From Caenorhabditis elegans (Eukaryota; Nematoda; Chromadorea; Rhabditida; Rhabditidae): a stretch of 64,000 nucleotides of DNA. The stretch spans positions 1,612,001 to 1,676,000 of the forward strand of contig NC_003281.10 in the NCBI RefSeq assembly GCF_000002985.6, read 5' to 3'. A model generated the notes under the pieces. That model saw nothing but the letters and a program-made list of their open reading frames with translations, was not told the DNA's origin and did not search any database. A program made the translations under genes and the position numbers. Position 1 is the first letter of the stretch; every line of letters begins with the position of its first letter. Shown piece by piece: positions 23,601 through 32,639 of the stretch.

Positions 23601-25296
23601 TCGTGGCGGGACCCGGAATTTGCCAAAACAAGCAAAATTCGAATTTTTTAGTGGGTTTTGCACTTAAAAGTAGCAGAAAACAAATAAATTTCATAGTTAA
23701 GTAAATTCAATTAAAAAAGCCCAAAAATTTGGAAAAAAAAAATTGAAAAAAAATTCAAAAAAATTTTTTTTTTCAAAATTTCGAAAATTTTCAGACCGAT
23801 GACGTCACCACTTCTACCGTATCCACAACTACCACAGAACCATATCTAGACATTGAACAACTCCAGCCAATACTTCTCACTTCAATATCCCATCACCTAA
23901 AGCAACACCGCCCACACAAATCTCTTTCACCGCCGCCGCCTCAAAAAATTTCCACAGAAATCCCGGCCAAACCAGCTCAAAAATCGATAAAATCGCTAAA
24001 CTCGTTCAATTTAATGCCAAGAATCGGAAAACTACAACAATTGGATGCTCAAATCGCTGAAAAACAGAAATTTCTGGAAGCGCTGAATTCGGAAATTGAG
24101 CTCAAGAAAAAAATGGTTAAATTTTTGGAAAGACGCATGGAAATAGGCGAAAAAATTGATAAAGTCGATAAAATCGATGAAAAACCATCCGAAAAAGGAG
24201 AAATCTCTTCAGAATCCACGTCATCAGATTCTGAATCTGAGTCTGAAAGTTCTACAGACTCAGAAACTACTACAACTACTACTACCACCACCACTGAGAA
24301 TTCCTCGGAAACTGTGAGAAAAATCGATACGCCACCGGAAGCCGAAAATAAAGAGGAGAGGTAAATCTACAAATATAATGAAAATCATTTTTTTAAATTA
24401 AAAATTAAAAAAAAAATTTTTTTTTGCAAATTGTAAAAAAAAAGTTTATAAATGAATAGAACACAAAATTCTAAACATTTTTCCTTTTTAAAGTTTTTTG
24501 ATATCTTCACTTCCCGCGGAGATACACCGCTTCAAAGTTTGAGCGACGAGAGAGGGGGAGACGCAGGCGCCTCCCGCTCTCTCGCCGTTCAAACTTTGAA
24601 GCGGCGTATCTCCGCGGAGAGTAAAGATATAAAAAAAATTCCTTCTACAAAAATGTTCAGAATACAATTTTCTATCGGAATATTAAAAATGTAAAGGTTT
24701 TCGAGTAGAAAAATAAAAAAAAAAAGTTTTTTAAGTTTTAAAAAAATTTTCTACTCAAAATCCTTTACATTTCCGATATTCCGATAGAAAATTGATTCTG
24801 AACATTTTTCCTTTTAAAGGTTTCTGATATCTCTACTCTCCGCGAAGATACACCGCTTCAAAGTTTGAGCGACGAGAGAGGGGGAGACGCAGGCGGCGAG
24901 AGCGCTCTAGCTGTCTGCGCCTCCACATCTCTCTCGCCGTTCAAACTCTGAAGCGGCGTATCTCCGCGGAGAGTAAAGATATAAAAAAATTTCCTTCTAC
25001 AAAAATGTTCAGAATACAATTTTCTATCGGAATACCGGAAATATAAAAGTTTTTGAATAGAACGTTTTTTTGAAAATAAAGAAAAAAAAAATTTTTTTGA
25101 ATTTTTTGAAACGAATGTTTCAGTTGAAAAAATGGCCCTAAGCCAATTTTTACGTTAAAGTCTATTAAAATATTAATTTTCCAGCATAATCGAGCACCCA
25201 TTCTCTGCCCGTGAGCCCCCAGAGTCTCCGACAACGGCATACATGAACAATTTACGGCAGAAAATGTTGGATCAATATCAGCAAAAATATACATAA
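14639..25296 (+). CDS. Uncharacterised 388-aa protein with central coiled coil
   Basis: Five exons are proposed: 14639-14771, 17410-17564, 17880-18080, 23795-24360 and 25185-25296. Every junction is phase-compatible. The ATG follows a TTTTCCAG acceptor by 7 bases. I do not recognise the family. Exons 2-3 look like a folded beta-rich region (ELPNGLKFPVLLESTWFEKP, then HIYAGILDI, then TAKVYNINDPTDHITLK). Exon 4 gives a Thr/Pro-rich linker, a predicted coiled coil (LQQLDAQIAEKQKFLEALN onward, ~40 residues), and an acidic Ser/Glu then poly-Thr stretch. The last exon ends ARE PPESPTTAYMNNLRQKML and stops. An AATAAA lies at 25313. Intron 1 is an inverted-repeat array, and intron 3 (5.7 kb) houses an antisense gene. 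The three downstream exons are firmer than exon 1; the end of exon 2 passes through a GGGCGGAGCC repeat motif, so that boundary is less sure. Confidence 0.65.
14780..17290. repeat. Array of ~310-bp units, each an inverted repeat (intron 1)
   Basis: About eight to nine tandem units run 'gaattctcctcacttttagc' + 'ttcaatttgacccccatatt' + 'gggtcccgccacgaaattga' + 'agctacagtaaccgg' and then the complementary arm back to 'gaagctgaaaatgaggagaa'. Centres lie near 14850, 15020, 15330, 15640, 15950, 16250, 16560, 16870 and 17190. Each unit could fold into a long hairpin. Single copies of the arm are dispersed elsewhere in the window. Confidence 0.85.
18190..18740. mobile_element. Two inverted-repeat elements in mirror arrangement
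   Basis: Elements at 18233-18400 and 18566-18730 each have arms 'ctactccccgcggagataca' + 'ccgcttcaaagtttgagcg' around a GAGAGCGCTC-rich core. They are separated by a ~110-bp palindrome ('ttacaatgttgttttttcca' and complement), so the whole block is itself a large hairpin. Other members are at 24493-24632, 24820-24985, 26146-26310 and 26485-26650. Confidence 0.8.
18818..21752 (-). CDS. Fukutin/LicD-like type II membrane protein, nested antisense gene
   Basis: Nine exons: 21727-21752, 21367 to ~21151/21172, 20905-21042, 20636-20766, 20421-20589, 20021-20272, 19553-19682, 19007-19116 and 18818-18955. All phases agree; total ~436 residues, close to fukutin (~460). A short cytoplasmic tail (MMSASICWRFLRKRP) is followed by one membrane segment (LVIFICALIGFLLFLSQ), as in Golgi type II enzymes. 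Exon 6 holds the family motif FLNGGTFLGWYRECTVIPHT followed by DMDLAVF, the metal/nucleotide site of LicD-type phospho-sugar transferases. Substrate is unknown; fukutins add ribitol-phosphate to glycans. The exon 2 donor is uncertain: the best GTGAAA site is immediately preceded by an in-frame TAA, so a weaker upstream donor must be used. The gene lies wholly inside intron 3 of the plus-strand gene 14639-25296. Confidence 0.8.
19128..19264. repeat. (TAGG)n tetranucleotide microsatellite
   Basis: About 33 copies of GGTA/TAGG with a short TAGA interruption lie in the last-but-one intron of the fukutin-like gene. Confidence 0.95.
19340..19550. repeat. 'GTAGGCAGGCAATAGGCA' minisatellite
   Basis: Tandem ~18-20 bp units of 'tgtaggcaggcaataggca' with CACG/CATG variation abut the exon at 19553-19682 of the fukutin-like gene. 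Minus-strand ORFs rich in CLPAY are translations of this repeat. Confidence 0.9.
19690..19830. repeat. Solo copy of the ~310-bp inverted repeat
   Basis: 'gggtcccgccacgaaaagcc', then 'agctacagtaacccgctatt' and 'cgcggcgggacccc', followed by 'ggcatgatgggggtcatttt', matches one unit of the array at 14.8-17.3 kb. Confidence 0.75.
21370..22300. repeat. Duplicated 'TACTGTAGGGG' minisatellite
   Basis: Tandem 10-11 bp units of 'actgtaggggt' occupy 21375-21715 and 21885-22290. They are two copies of one ~0.5-0.6 kb segment that also includes the first exon of the fukutin-like gene. ORFs reading PYSTPTVPLQY are repeat translations. Confidence 0.9.
22305..22330 (-). CDS. Duplicate first exon of the fukutin-like gene
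   Basis: The 26-base exon ATGATGAGTGCTTCTATTTG... with its GTAATT donor at 21727-21752 is present again here with identical coding bases. Both copies end in the same phase and could splice to the exon at 21367. The upstream duplicate may be an alternative start or an unused relic. Confidence 0.5.
22480..23660. repeat. Dispersed 'GGGTCCCGCCACGAAA' repeat fragments
   Basis: Fragments at about 22489-22580, 23245-23300 and 23575-23625 carry the GGTCCCGCCACGAAA / TACTGTAG motif pair. No exon was found between 22331 and 23794; this is the rest of the large intron of the plus-strand gene. Confidence 0.6.
24493..24985. mobile_element. Two more CGCGGAGATACACCGC inverted-repeat elements
   Basis: Copies at 24493-24632 and 24820-24985 in intron 4 of the plus-strand gene. 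They are separated by a palindromic spacer with arms 'ttctatcggaatatt' and 'aatattccgatagaa', as in the pair at 18.2-18.7 kb. Confidence 0.8.
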
Positions 25297-25369
25297 TCAA
25301 CATTTTATTAGTAATAAAAATTCATTCATTTTAATTTTAAGAAGGCTTGTAATAAAAAAAAAAAACTTT

Positions 25370-25560
25370 GAAAAACGTATGAATAGGGCTTCCAGGCAGG
25401 CGCGGTTTCAGGGCCTCACGCCTGCCTCCAGCCTGCCTTACTCTAAGGTGGTACATTCACCGCGGCCGACACTTTTCGGGTTCCCCTTTACAGGAGGCGC
25501 CCCAAAGCCTTCGCGGCAGGCATTTGCCGCCTACATGGAAGCGTTAGTTATGAATATTTA
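25370..25560. repeat. GC-rich repeat with CAGGCAGGCGC / GCGCCTGCCT motifs
   Basis: After the AATAAA of the upstream gene, a short GC-rich stretch contains 'ccaggcaggcgcggtttcag', 'cacgcctgcctccagcctgc' and 'gcggcaggcatttgccgcct'. These look like a dispersed worm repeat. A 60-codon ORF runs through it but lacks gene signals. Confidence 0.45.
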
Positions 25561-25758
25561 ATAGTTAATATTATTAGTTTTACATCATAAAAGAAAATTA
25601 AAATGAAGGTCCTTAATTATTTGAACGTAATTTTTAGCCAAATGAACTGCAAAATAGTACAAATCCAGGAATGACATTTATCTGAAATAGGTGAAAATCT
25701 TTAATAAAGGTTAAAAAAGGAATACTCGTGTATAACTACTCACCATATTCACAAATCT

Positions 25759-25926
25759 TCAAAAAAAGTGAATTCTGAGCCAAAATTGAATATCATTTGG
25801 GAACCAAGTGTAAATGCATGCAAGCATAGTCAAGAATGCAACAAAGACAATAAGTGCTACGGTTAGCATGACGAAGATGAAGAATTCGTAGTAGTTGCAT
25901 CGGGGTATTGGGGTTGGGTATGCCAT
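25759..25926 (-). CDS. Small single-pass membrane protein (55 aa)
   Basis: A single-exon ORF begins MAYPTPIPRCNYYEFF and contains one strong hydrophobic segment (FIFVMLTVALIVFVAFLTML, residues ~16-35), then a short aromatic tail ending WLRIHFF. There is no signal peptidase site, so a single-anchor protein is likely. I do not recognise a family. It is the first of six similar micro-genes between 25.7 and 40.7 kb. No trans-splice acceptor is obvious next to the ATG, so the start and expression are uncertain. Confidence 0.5.
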   Translation of the reverse strand: MAYPTPIPRCNYYEFFIFVMLTVALIVFVAFLTMLACIYTWFPNDIQFWLRIHFF

Positions 25927-26145
25927 TTGAAATTTGGAGAAATGAGGATTAATCAATTATAGTTTACTAAAATTTTAGGAACTTTCAGATTCAGAACCCA
26001 CCTTTTTTCTAACTAAGTTAAAACATTAGTCTCGAAAAAAATTAAAAAAAAAACAACTTTTCTTGTATTTTTTCTACTTAAATTTTCTACTTTTACATGA
26101 GATATTCCGATAGAAAATTGTATTCTGAACATTTTTCCCTTCTGA

Positions 26146-26650
26146 AGTTTTCTGATATCTTTATTCCCCGCGAAGATACACCGCTTCAAAGTTTGAGCGG
26201 TGAGAGAGGGGGAGGCGCAGACAGCTAGAGCGCACTCGCCGCCTGCGTCTCTCCCTCTCTCGTCGCTCAAACTTTGAAGCGGTGTATCTCGGCGGGGAGT
26301 AGAGATATCAGAAAACTTGAAAAAGGAAAAATGTTTAGAATTTTTAGTTTTATTCAGTCATGAAGTTTTTTGCAATTTTCCGAGAAAAAAAATTTTCAAA
26401 AAAATTATTTTTAACTTTTTGGAAAAAACAACATTGTAAATGAATAAAACTTAAAATTCTAAACATTTTTCCATATTGAAGTTTTTCGATAACCCGACTC
26501 CCCGATGAGCTATGGCGCTTTAAAGTCCGAGCGGCGAGAGAGGGGGAGGCGCAGACAGCTAGAGCGCTCTCGCCGCCTGCGTCTCTCCCTCTCTCGTCGC
26601 TCAAACTTTGAAGCGGTGCATCTCGGCGGGGAGTAGAGATATCAGAAAAC
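26146..26650. mobile_element. Pair of CGCGGAGATACACCGC inverted-repeat elements
   Basis: Copies at 26146-26310 and 26485-26650 again lie in mirror arrangement with a palindromic spacer ('acaacattgtaaatgaataa' type). ORFs reading DERGRDAGGESALAV are translations of the element. Confidence 0.8.
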
Positions 26651-28350
26651 TTGAAAAAGGAAAATTGTTTAGAATTTTGTTTTCTATTCAATTATAATCT
26701 ATTTGCAGATAAAAAAAATTATAAGAATCTGAAATTCTCAACTAAATTCATTTTTTTTACAAATGTTTTAGTTGGAAAAAAGATGGTTTCAGAATCTGAA
26801 TGTTTTCAAAACTTTAGCTAATATGAAGTTGAAAATTTGATTCTTTTGTAAATACTTCGATGCACTTGGTAAAATTAATATATAAAAATTACGCATTTAA
26901 AAATGTGGCCACCTTGTGGTGTGAAATGGGAGGACTAAATAAATCTCCTAACTAATCATGCTTTTCATTGCAACAAAACATTAGTTATCACAAGATAATG
27001 AGTATAATCAGGTGATGGTGATCACGGAATCAGTTGAATAAGTAATTGTAAACAGAAAGTAGTGCAAAAGGAGATATTTACGATATCTGCAAACAAAGTT
27101 GTGAACACCGAATACCGATTGCCCAGCAGATATTACCGCAATCGTCTTTTAAAAATTTCCGTAAAAGCTAGCATACTTTTTTTGGTATTTTCTGGTATTC
27201 ATGGCAATGCTAAACAGTTTTATAAAAGAAAAAAGAAGCACTTCGTATGATTTTTCCGTACTTTTGAATTTTTGAAAAATAAAGCTTTTGGTGCATTTTC
27301 TGAATTTTTAAAAATAATCTTCCGGACTTATTCTAGCATGCTTTTTTTGGTATTTTCTGGTAACTATGACATTATTTAACAGTTTTATGAAAGAAAAAAG
27401 AAGGTCTCCCTTTGAATATCATTACTCATCGAATATCCATCTCAACTCCAAAAATACCTTATCCATCACATCACCCCCTTTCGAAAAGCGGCGAAATAAA
27501 ATTAATAAAATTATTATCGCCGCTTTCTACACTTTGCGCGGTCCCTAGAGCCTCTCGCTTGTGATAAGCGCGTGATTCTTCTAATTTTTAAATTTTTATG
27601 TAGAAAGAGCTGTGAAGGTTTGAACTCATTTTTAATCCTTTGTTGAGCGAGAATGAGCTCTTTTCATCGATTTTTTTTCCAGTTTTCGAAATAAGTTTGG
27701 GTTGGGTTTTCATTAAGAAGATTTTAAGTTGTAGGTATTATATAGGTGTGTTGAATTATCTACTCGGCAAAACGTCGCAACTTCATAGCATACTCCTGCA
27801 ACTTAATAAAAACATTTACATAACTTTGTAAAAAGCTGTTAAGAAGTTGCGAAAACCAACGGGATTGTGAGCGAAATTTAGCTTTACATCTGCTAAGAAA
27901 TTGCAAAAGTCGTCTGAAAAGCTGCAGAAGTTTGCTTAAAAGCTAAAATGCCTAATTGTTGTTAAGAAGTTGCAAGAGTATGCTATGAAGTTAGGCCGTT
28001 TTGCCGAGTAGTTAGTAAATCATATTCCCTAGGGAACCGCATACAATGGTGATTTTTTGCTGATTCTTCATAGTTTTCGTGATTATAACCACCAAACAAG
28101 AAACTTTAGAAAGAAATGTCCAACTAACGTATTGTCACCTAAAATATTCTCTACATAATTACACATATTGTAACACTTCAAAACATTTAGATCAAGAGAT
28201 ACAGCAGCCGACACCGCGCAAGTCAATTTTTGGTCGTTTCTCTTGAAACATCTGTAACTCAAGAATGCGAAGTTTCCATAAAAAAGTTTTTGGTAATAAA
28301 ATAATTCGCAAATAATCATTTGCCGTTCCGCCAATTTTTTGTCGTCAAAT
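26651..28350. other. Gene-poor spacer
   Basis: Nothing convincing is coded here. The segment 27130-27420 holds two inverted units of the satellite at 32.8-35.2 kb ('catactttttttggtatttt', 'taaacagttttataaaagaa'). A run with repeated 'gaagttgc' (27780-28000), e.g. 'ttaagaagttgcgaaaacca', looks like diverged short duplication. Confidence 0.5.
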
Positions 28351-29345
28351 TCGGTAAATCGGCAAAGTCCCGGTTCGCCGATTTGCCGGAAATTGTCAAT
28401 TCTGGTAATTTGCCGGTTTGCCGGAAATTTTCAATTCTGGTAATTTGCCGGTTTGCCGGAAATTTTCAATTCTGGTAATTTGCCGGTTTGCCGATTTGTT
28501 GGAAATTATCAATTCCGGCGATTCTTCTAATGGCCGATTTGGTGAAAATTTTTAATTCCGTCAAATCGCGGATTTGCGGAAAATTTTTTAATCCGTCAAA
28601 TGACCAAAAATGTTCCATTCTGGCATTTTGCCGATTTGCCGGAAATTTTCAATTCCGACAGTTTTCCGATTTGCCGGAAATTTTCAATTCTGTCAAATTG
28701 CCGATTTGCGGAAAATTTTTTAATCCGTCAAATGACCAAAAATTTTCCATTCTGGCATTTTGCCGATTTGCCGGAAATTTTCGATTCCGGCAATTTTCCG
28801 ATTTGCCGGAAATTTTCAATTCTGTCAAATTGCCGATTTGCCGGAAGTTTTCAATTCCAGCAATGTTCCGATTTGCCGAGTTGCCGGAAATTATCAATTC
28901 CGGCGATTCTTCTAATGGCCGATTTGCTGGAAATTTTTAATTCCGTCAAATGACCAAAAATGTTTCATTCTGGCATTTTGCCGATTTGCCGGAAATTTTC
29001 AATTCCGACAGTTTTCCGATTTGCCGGAAATTTTCAATTCTGTCAAATTGCCGATTTGCCGGAAATTTTCAATTCGGGCAATTTGCCGATTTGCTGGAAA
29101 TTTTTAATTCTGTCAAATCGCGGATTTGCGGAAAATTTTTTAATCCGTCAAATGACCAAAAATGTTCCATTCTGGCATTTTGCCGATTTGCCGGAAATTT
29201 TCAATTCCGACAGTTTTCTGATTTGCCGAGTTGCCGGAAATTTTCATATTTGGCAAAATTCGGGTTTGCCGACATTCCGGAAATTTTCATTTTACGCAAA
29301 TTTCCGATTTGCCGGAAATTTTCGATTCCGGCAAATCATACTCTA
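28350..29345. repeat. CCGGAAATTTTCAATTC minisatellite array
   Basis: About 30 tandem ~31-33 bp units of 'gccgatttgccggaaatttt' + 'caattccggcaatt'. A higher-order block containing 'gaccaaaaatgttccattct' recurs at about 28604, 28733, 28953 and 29153. Plus-strand ORFs (FRFAGNFQFCQIADLPEIFN) are repeat translations. Confidence 0.9.
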
Positions 29346-29462
29346 ATTTTTGTACTAGCAACATAATTTTTTTTCAGTAATATTGACTTTCCTTTGAGTA
29401 ACAGTTTTTGTCGATGCACCAGGTCTTCTCTCAATCAGATCCATTTTCCAGGTATCAAGAAG

Positions 29463-29735
29463 ATGAGTCGCTTCCCACCGGATCCCAACTTTCCAAACTT
29501 CCCACCACCACCGCCACCAAAGCCGAAACCAATCGTCGTCAACGACCAACCTCGCCCACCAACCAGCAATGACCACGGGGGTTCTTGCTTGACATTTGCC
29601 ATGTGCATCATGATTGCCATGTTCTTCGTGCTCATCATTCTCGTCGCCATCTACCTCAAGGATCGGGTGATCTTCGGACCATCACCAACTGTCACTCCGG
29701 ATCCAGTCAAGCCATCCATCGGAGTTCTTGGATGA
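29463..29735 (+). CDS. Small proline-rich single-pass membrane protein (90 aa)
   Basis: The ATG follows a TTTTCCAG acceptor by 11 bases (possible trans-splice site). The N-terminal half is proline-rich (MSRFPPDPNFPNF, then PPPPPPKPKP) and presumably cytosolic. A hydrophobic segment, LTFAMCIMIAMFFVLIILVA (residues ~43-63), is followed by IYLKDRV and a short Pro/Thr tail. No known domain is recognised. Codon use is normal for worm genes (GTC, CTC, TTC, AAG), unlike the repeat ORFs around it, which supports a real gene. Confidence 0.7.
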   Translation: MSRFPPDPNFPNFPPPPPPKPKPIVVNDQPRPPTSNDHGGSCLTFAMCIMIAMFFVLIILVAIYLKDRVIFGPSPTVTPDPVKPSIGVLG

Positions 29736-29846
29736 TGAGGAGAAATGGAATTTCAGTAGATAATTTTCCGGTTTTAGTCGTAAACTTCTTTTAAAACAAT
29801 TTATTATTATTCTCATAGTATTGTACTCAACTGATCCACTTGTTAA

Positions 29847-30261
29847 AGGTGGAGTAGCGCCAGTGGGGATTTTGTCTAAATGCACTTATAATGATCCAAA
29901 ACAACCGAATATCATAATAAAACACTCCAAAATTTTTTTAGATTTTTCATAATTTCCGGTAAAAGTTTTGGCAAATTGCCAAAATTTTGAAAAATACGAG
30001 CTTTTGAGGAAATTTAAAAAAATGTTGCATGTTTCGACCCCTACAATGTTTTAATACAAATAATTTAAACAAAATTAAAACATAAAAAATGTAGAAAATT
30101 TTTTTTTTTTCGGTCGACCTCCAAAATTATGAGTGGCAAAAACTAAAAAAAAACTAAACAATTTCCAAAAATTTTTTGAAAAATTTTATAATGATATTCG
30201 GTCATTTTGGGGCCATTCAAGTGGTTTTTTTTTAAATTTTCCCGCTGACGCTACTCCACCT
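29847..30261. mobile_element. Inverted-repeat element with ~100-bp arms
   Basis: Left end 'aggtggagtagcgccagtgg' and right end 'ccgctgacgctactccacct' are inverted copies. Homology of the arms continues inward for ~100 bp (TCCAAAACAACCGAATATCA against TGATATTCGGTCATTTTGGG). There is no coding capacity. A relative at 37068-37714 carries an insertion. Confidence 0.8.
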
Positions 30262-31020
30262 GTAAAAAACTTTAAAATCCTTCAAAAAATAAATGTAATC
30301 AAACCATATATAAAGATCTATCAATTTCAGTGTTTCGGCAGATCCAAGCATGTTCGGCAAATCGGCAAATCTGGCAATTTGCCGATTTGCCGGAAAAACG
30401 GAATTTTCCGGAGTTTTTCGGAAAATTGTGGTTTTGGATCGTGTGTAAATTTTTAGGATTACTTCCAGATCCTGTTATTTGTTATTTCCAGGCCCAGCTG
30501 GTTCAAGAGACAATTTATGTCAATAAAAGAGTATTTTCGAATGATCACACTAGGTGAAAATTATTTTCTAAGAATCTTGTAATTACTATCACCCATGGGA
30601 CCATGGACACATTGGGTCCAACTTCGGGATTAAATTTCTGAGTCACTATCAGAATAGAGTTTTGAGCATAAACCACGGATTAAAAACAAAAACGGCGGTT
30701 GTTTCGGAAGACCAGTTAGGGATATATGATCTGAAAATAATTTGTAAAAGTCTTTGAGTTGAAAAATTAAAAAAAAAAACAAAAACATGCAACACTTCTT
30801 TAGATTTTCCGATATGAGAGTCTGCTGGAAAACCAATTTTTAAAACCAAACCAAAAATTCCAAAGTTCTAAATACGTTTTCAGACGATTTCCGTAGTTTT
30901 GAGTCACTTTTGTCTGGTTATTGGTTTCTGAGCAGCCAATGGAGCTTAAAAAAGATTAAAGATTGTTTTAAAATTTTGAAGAATTCAAAAACACTGACAC
31001 TAAACTCATTAATCTCGACG
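30262..31020. other. Spacer without a supported gene
   Basis: A short 'ggcaaatcggcaaatctggc' patch (30355-30400) belongs to the CCGGAAA family. An AATAAA at 30521 has no upstream gene model. Nothing else is evident. Confidence 0.4.
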
Positions 31021-31462
31021 CCCAGCTGCGGAACCCCGAACGTGTCGGCCGCTTCCAAAAACAACCACCTCTTCACACTTCATTGCGCACACACCAAACT
31101 ACTAGTTTCACGTCAAACTGCGGAACCCCGAACGTGTCGGCTGCTTCCAAACAACCACCTCTTCACACTTCATTGCGCACACACCAAACTACTAGTTTCA
31201 CGTCAAACTGCGGAACCCCGAACGTGTCGGCCGCTTCCAAAAACAACCACCTCTTCACACTTCATTGCGCACACACCAAACTACTAGTTTCACGTCAAAC
31301 TGCGGAACCCCGAACGTGTCGGCCGCTTCCAAAAACAACCACCTCTTCACACTTCATTGCGCACACACCAAACTACTAGTTTCACGTCAAACTGCGGAAC
31401 CCCGAACGTGTCGGCTGCTTCCAAACAACCACCTCTTCACACTTCATTGCGCACACACAGCG
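31020..31462. repeat. 92-bp tandem repeat, five copies
   Basis: Units begin 'ctgcggaaccccgaacgtgt' + 'cggccgcttccaaaaacaac' and end 'aaactactagtttcacgtca'. GCGGAACCCC occurs at about 31027, 31120, 31210, 31302 and 31395 (periods 90-93). The array is nearly identical between copies and less AT-rich than its surroundings. Overlapping plus-strand ORFs (SNCGTPNVSAAS, HTKLLVSRQTAEPRTC) are the same repeat in different frames. Confidence 0.92.
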
Positions 31463-31561
31463 GCGTCGGCGTGAGGACTCACTCACAATCAGGTGGCAGC
31501 TCTAGGTTCATGTCCAAAACTCAGTTGTTAATCAGGGTATTGATCAGAGGATCCAGTTGAC

Positions 31562-32205
31562 AAAAATTCGGCAAGTTGGCAAATTGCCGGTTTGCCGATT
31601 TGTCGGAAATTTTTAATTCTGGCAATTTGCCTGAAATTTTTAATTCTGGCAAATTGCCGGTATGCCGATTTGCCGGAAATTTTTAATTCTGGCAAATTGC
31701 CGGTTTGCCAATTTTTGGCAAATTATCATTTCCGGCAACTTGCGGGTTGCCGAAAGTTTTTAGAGGGATTTTTTAGAAAACGAAAACATTTAAAACTGTG
31801 CCTTCTTGAAATGTTTTTCCCGTTTTCTTTAGATATTTTCATAGAATTTGCTTACTTTTCCAAATATATGTTCATAGGATTCATAGGATACGTACAATTT
31901 TGCCGATTAAAACTGAAATTTTAAAATTAAAAAAAAAATAGGGCAAAACCACTATTTGCCGGAATTTTTCACTTCCGGCAAATTTGCCGATTTGTCGAAA
32001 ATTTTCGTTAGTTGCCGTTTTTCCGACAAATTCGCCGATTTTCGATTTCGCCGAATCTGCCAATTTGCCGAAAATTTTCAATTCCCGCAATTACCGATTT
32101 GCCGAAGTATTAAATTCCGGCACTTTTCTGATTTGCCGGATATTTCAATTTGAATTTTGAACTATTTTTTGCGAATCTCGGCAAAACCGCCAAATTTGCC
32201 GTGCT
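31562..32205. repeat. Short CCGGAAATTTTTAATTC arrays
   Basis: Two clusters (31562-31760 and 31950-32200) of the CCGGAAATTTTC family flank a ~190-bp unrelated segment containing 'ttcataggatacgtacaatt' and 'ttgccgattaaaactgaaat'. The same internal segment recurs at 35940-36000, 38815-38870 and 39395-39445, so it is part of the repeat family. Confidence 0.75.
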
Positions 32206-32353
32206 CATAGTAAGCAAACTCGGAAAAAATGTGATTTTTTAAAACAGTAGCGTAAGTTGTTAAGACCTGTTCGCTCAATCTGAACCGCCCAGAAAATCCG
32301 ACGAAAACGCTAGTTTCCACAATAAATATTTATTATCAGCGCTACTATCAGAA

Positions 32354-32563
32354 TTAAAAAATCGCTCCTGGAACTTGAATGTCCCGTGGAATTGGATAGA
32401 GGATAAAGAGAACAATAATGCAGACCATGAGAATTGCGAAGAGACCAAACAAAATGCTATAGCCGACGACACACTTCTTCGAGTAGCGGATTCTTGTGTG
32501 AGCTTCCGGTTCTGGAATCGGGTCGTGGAAGTTTTCGACTTTGATGATGTTTGGTGGTGGCAT
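32354..32563 (-). CDS. Small single-pass membrane protein (69 aa)
   Basis: The single-exon frame begins MPPPNIIKVENFHDPIPEPE and carries one membrane segment (CVVGYSILFGLFAILMVCII, residues ~31-54, preceded by RYSKK). This is followed by LYPIPRDIQVPGAIF. The KK before the segment suggests the N-terminus is cytosolic. A CATCTTTCAG acceptor lies 4 bases before the ATG, a strong trans-splice arrangement. No family is recognised; it resembles the other micro-genes of this region only in architecture. Confidence 0.7.
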   Translation of the reverse strand: MPPPNIIKVENFHDPIPEPEAHTRIRYSKKCVVGYSILFGLFAILMVCIIVLFILYPIPRDIQVPGAIF

Positions 32564-32639
32564 GATTCTGAAAGATGTTTGGAACTATTAGAGAGTATAC
32601 TAGGTGAAATGATAAAAGTACTAAATAGTGAAATGATAA

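Noticed and set aside
25379..25561. 60-codon ORF in GC-rich DNA after the poly(A) signal
   Set aside because: It overlaps CAGGCAGGCGC-type repeat sequence and has no gene signals.
28083..28334. 83-codon minus-strand ORF next to the minisatellite
   Set aside because: No acceptor near the start, its end lies beside repeats, and it has no hydrophobic pattern like the true micro-genes.
28488..29366. Plus-strand ORFs of 117-150 codons
   Set aside because: Same minisatellite family as at 3.1-3.8 kb; frames exist only because the unit lacks stops.
30910..31560. Plus-strand ORFs of 67-125 codons repeating CGTPNVSAAS / HTKLLVSRQTAEPRTC
   Set aside because: The 92-bp repeat shifts frame at each unit, so the same DNA is read in different frames; no gene signals.
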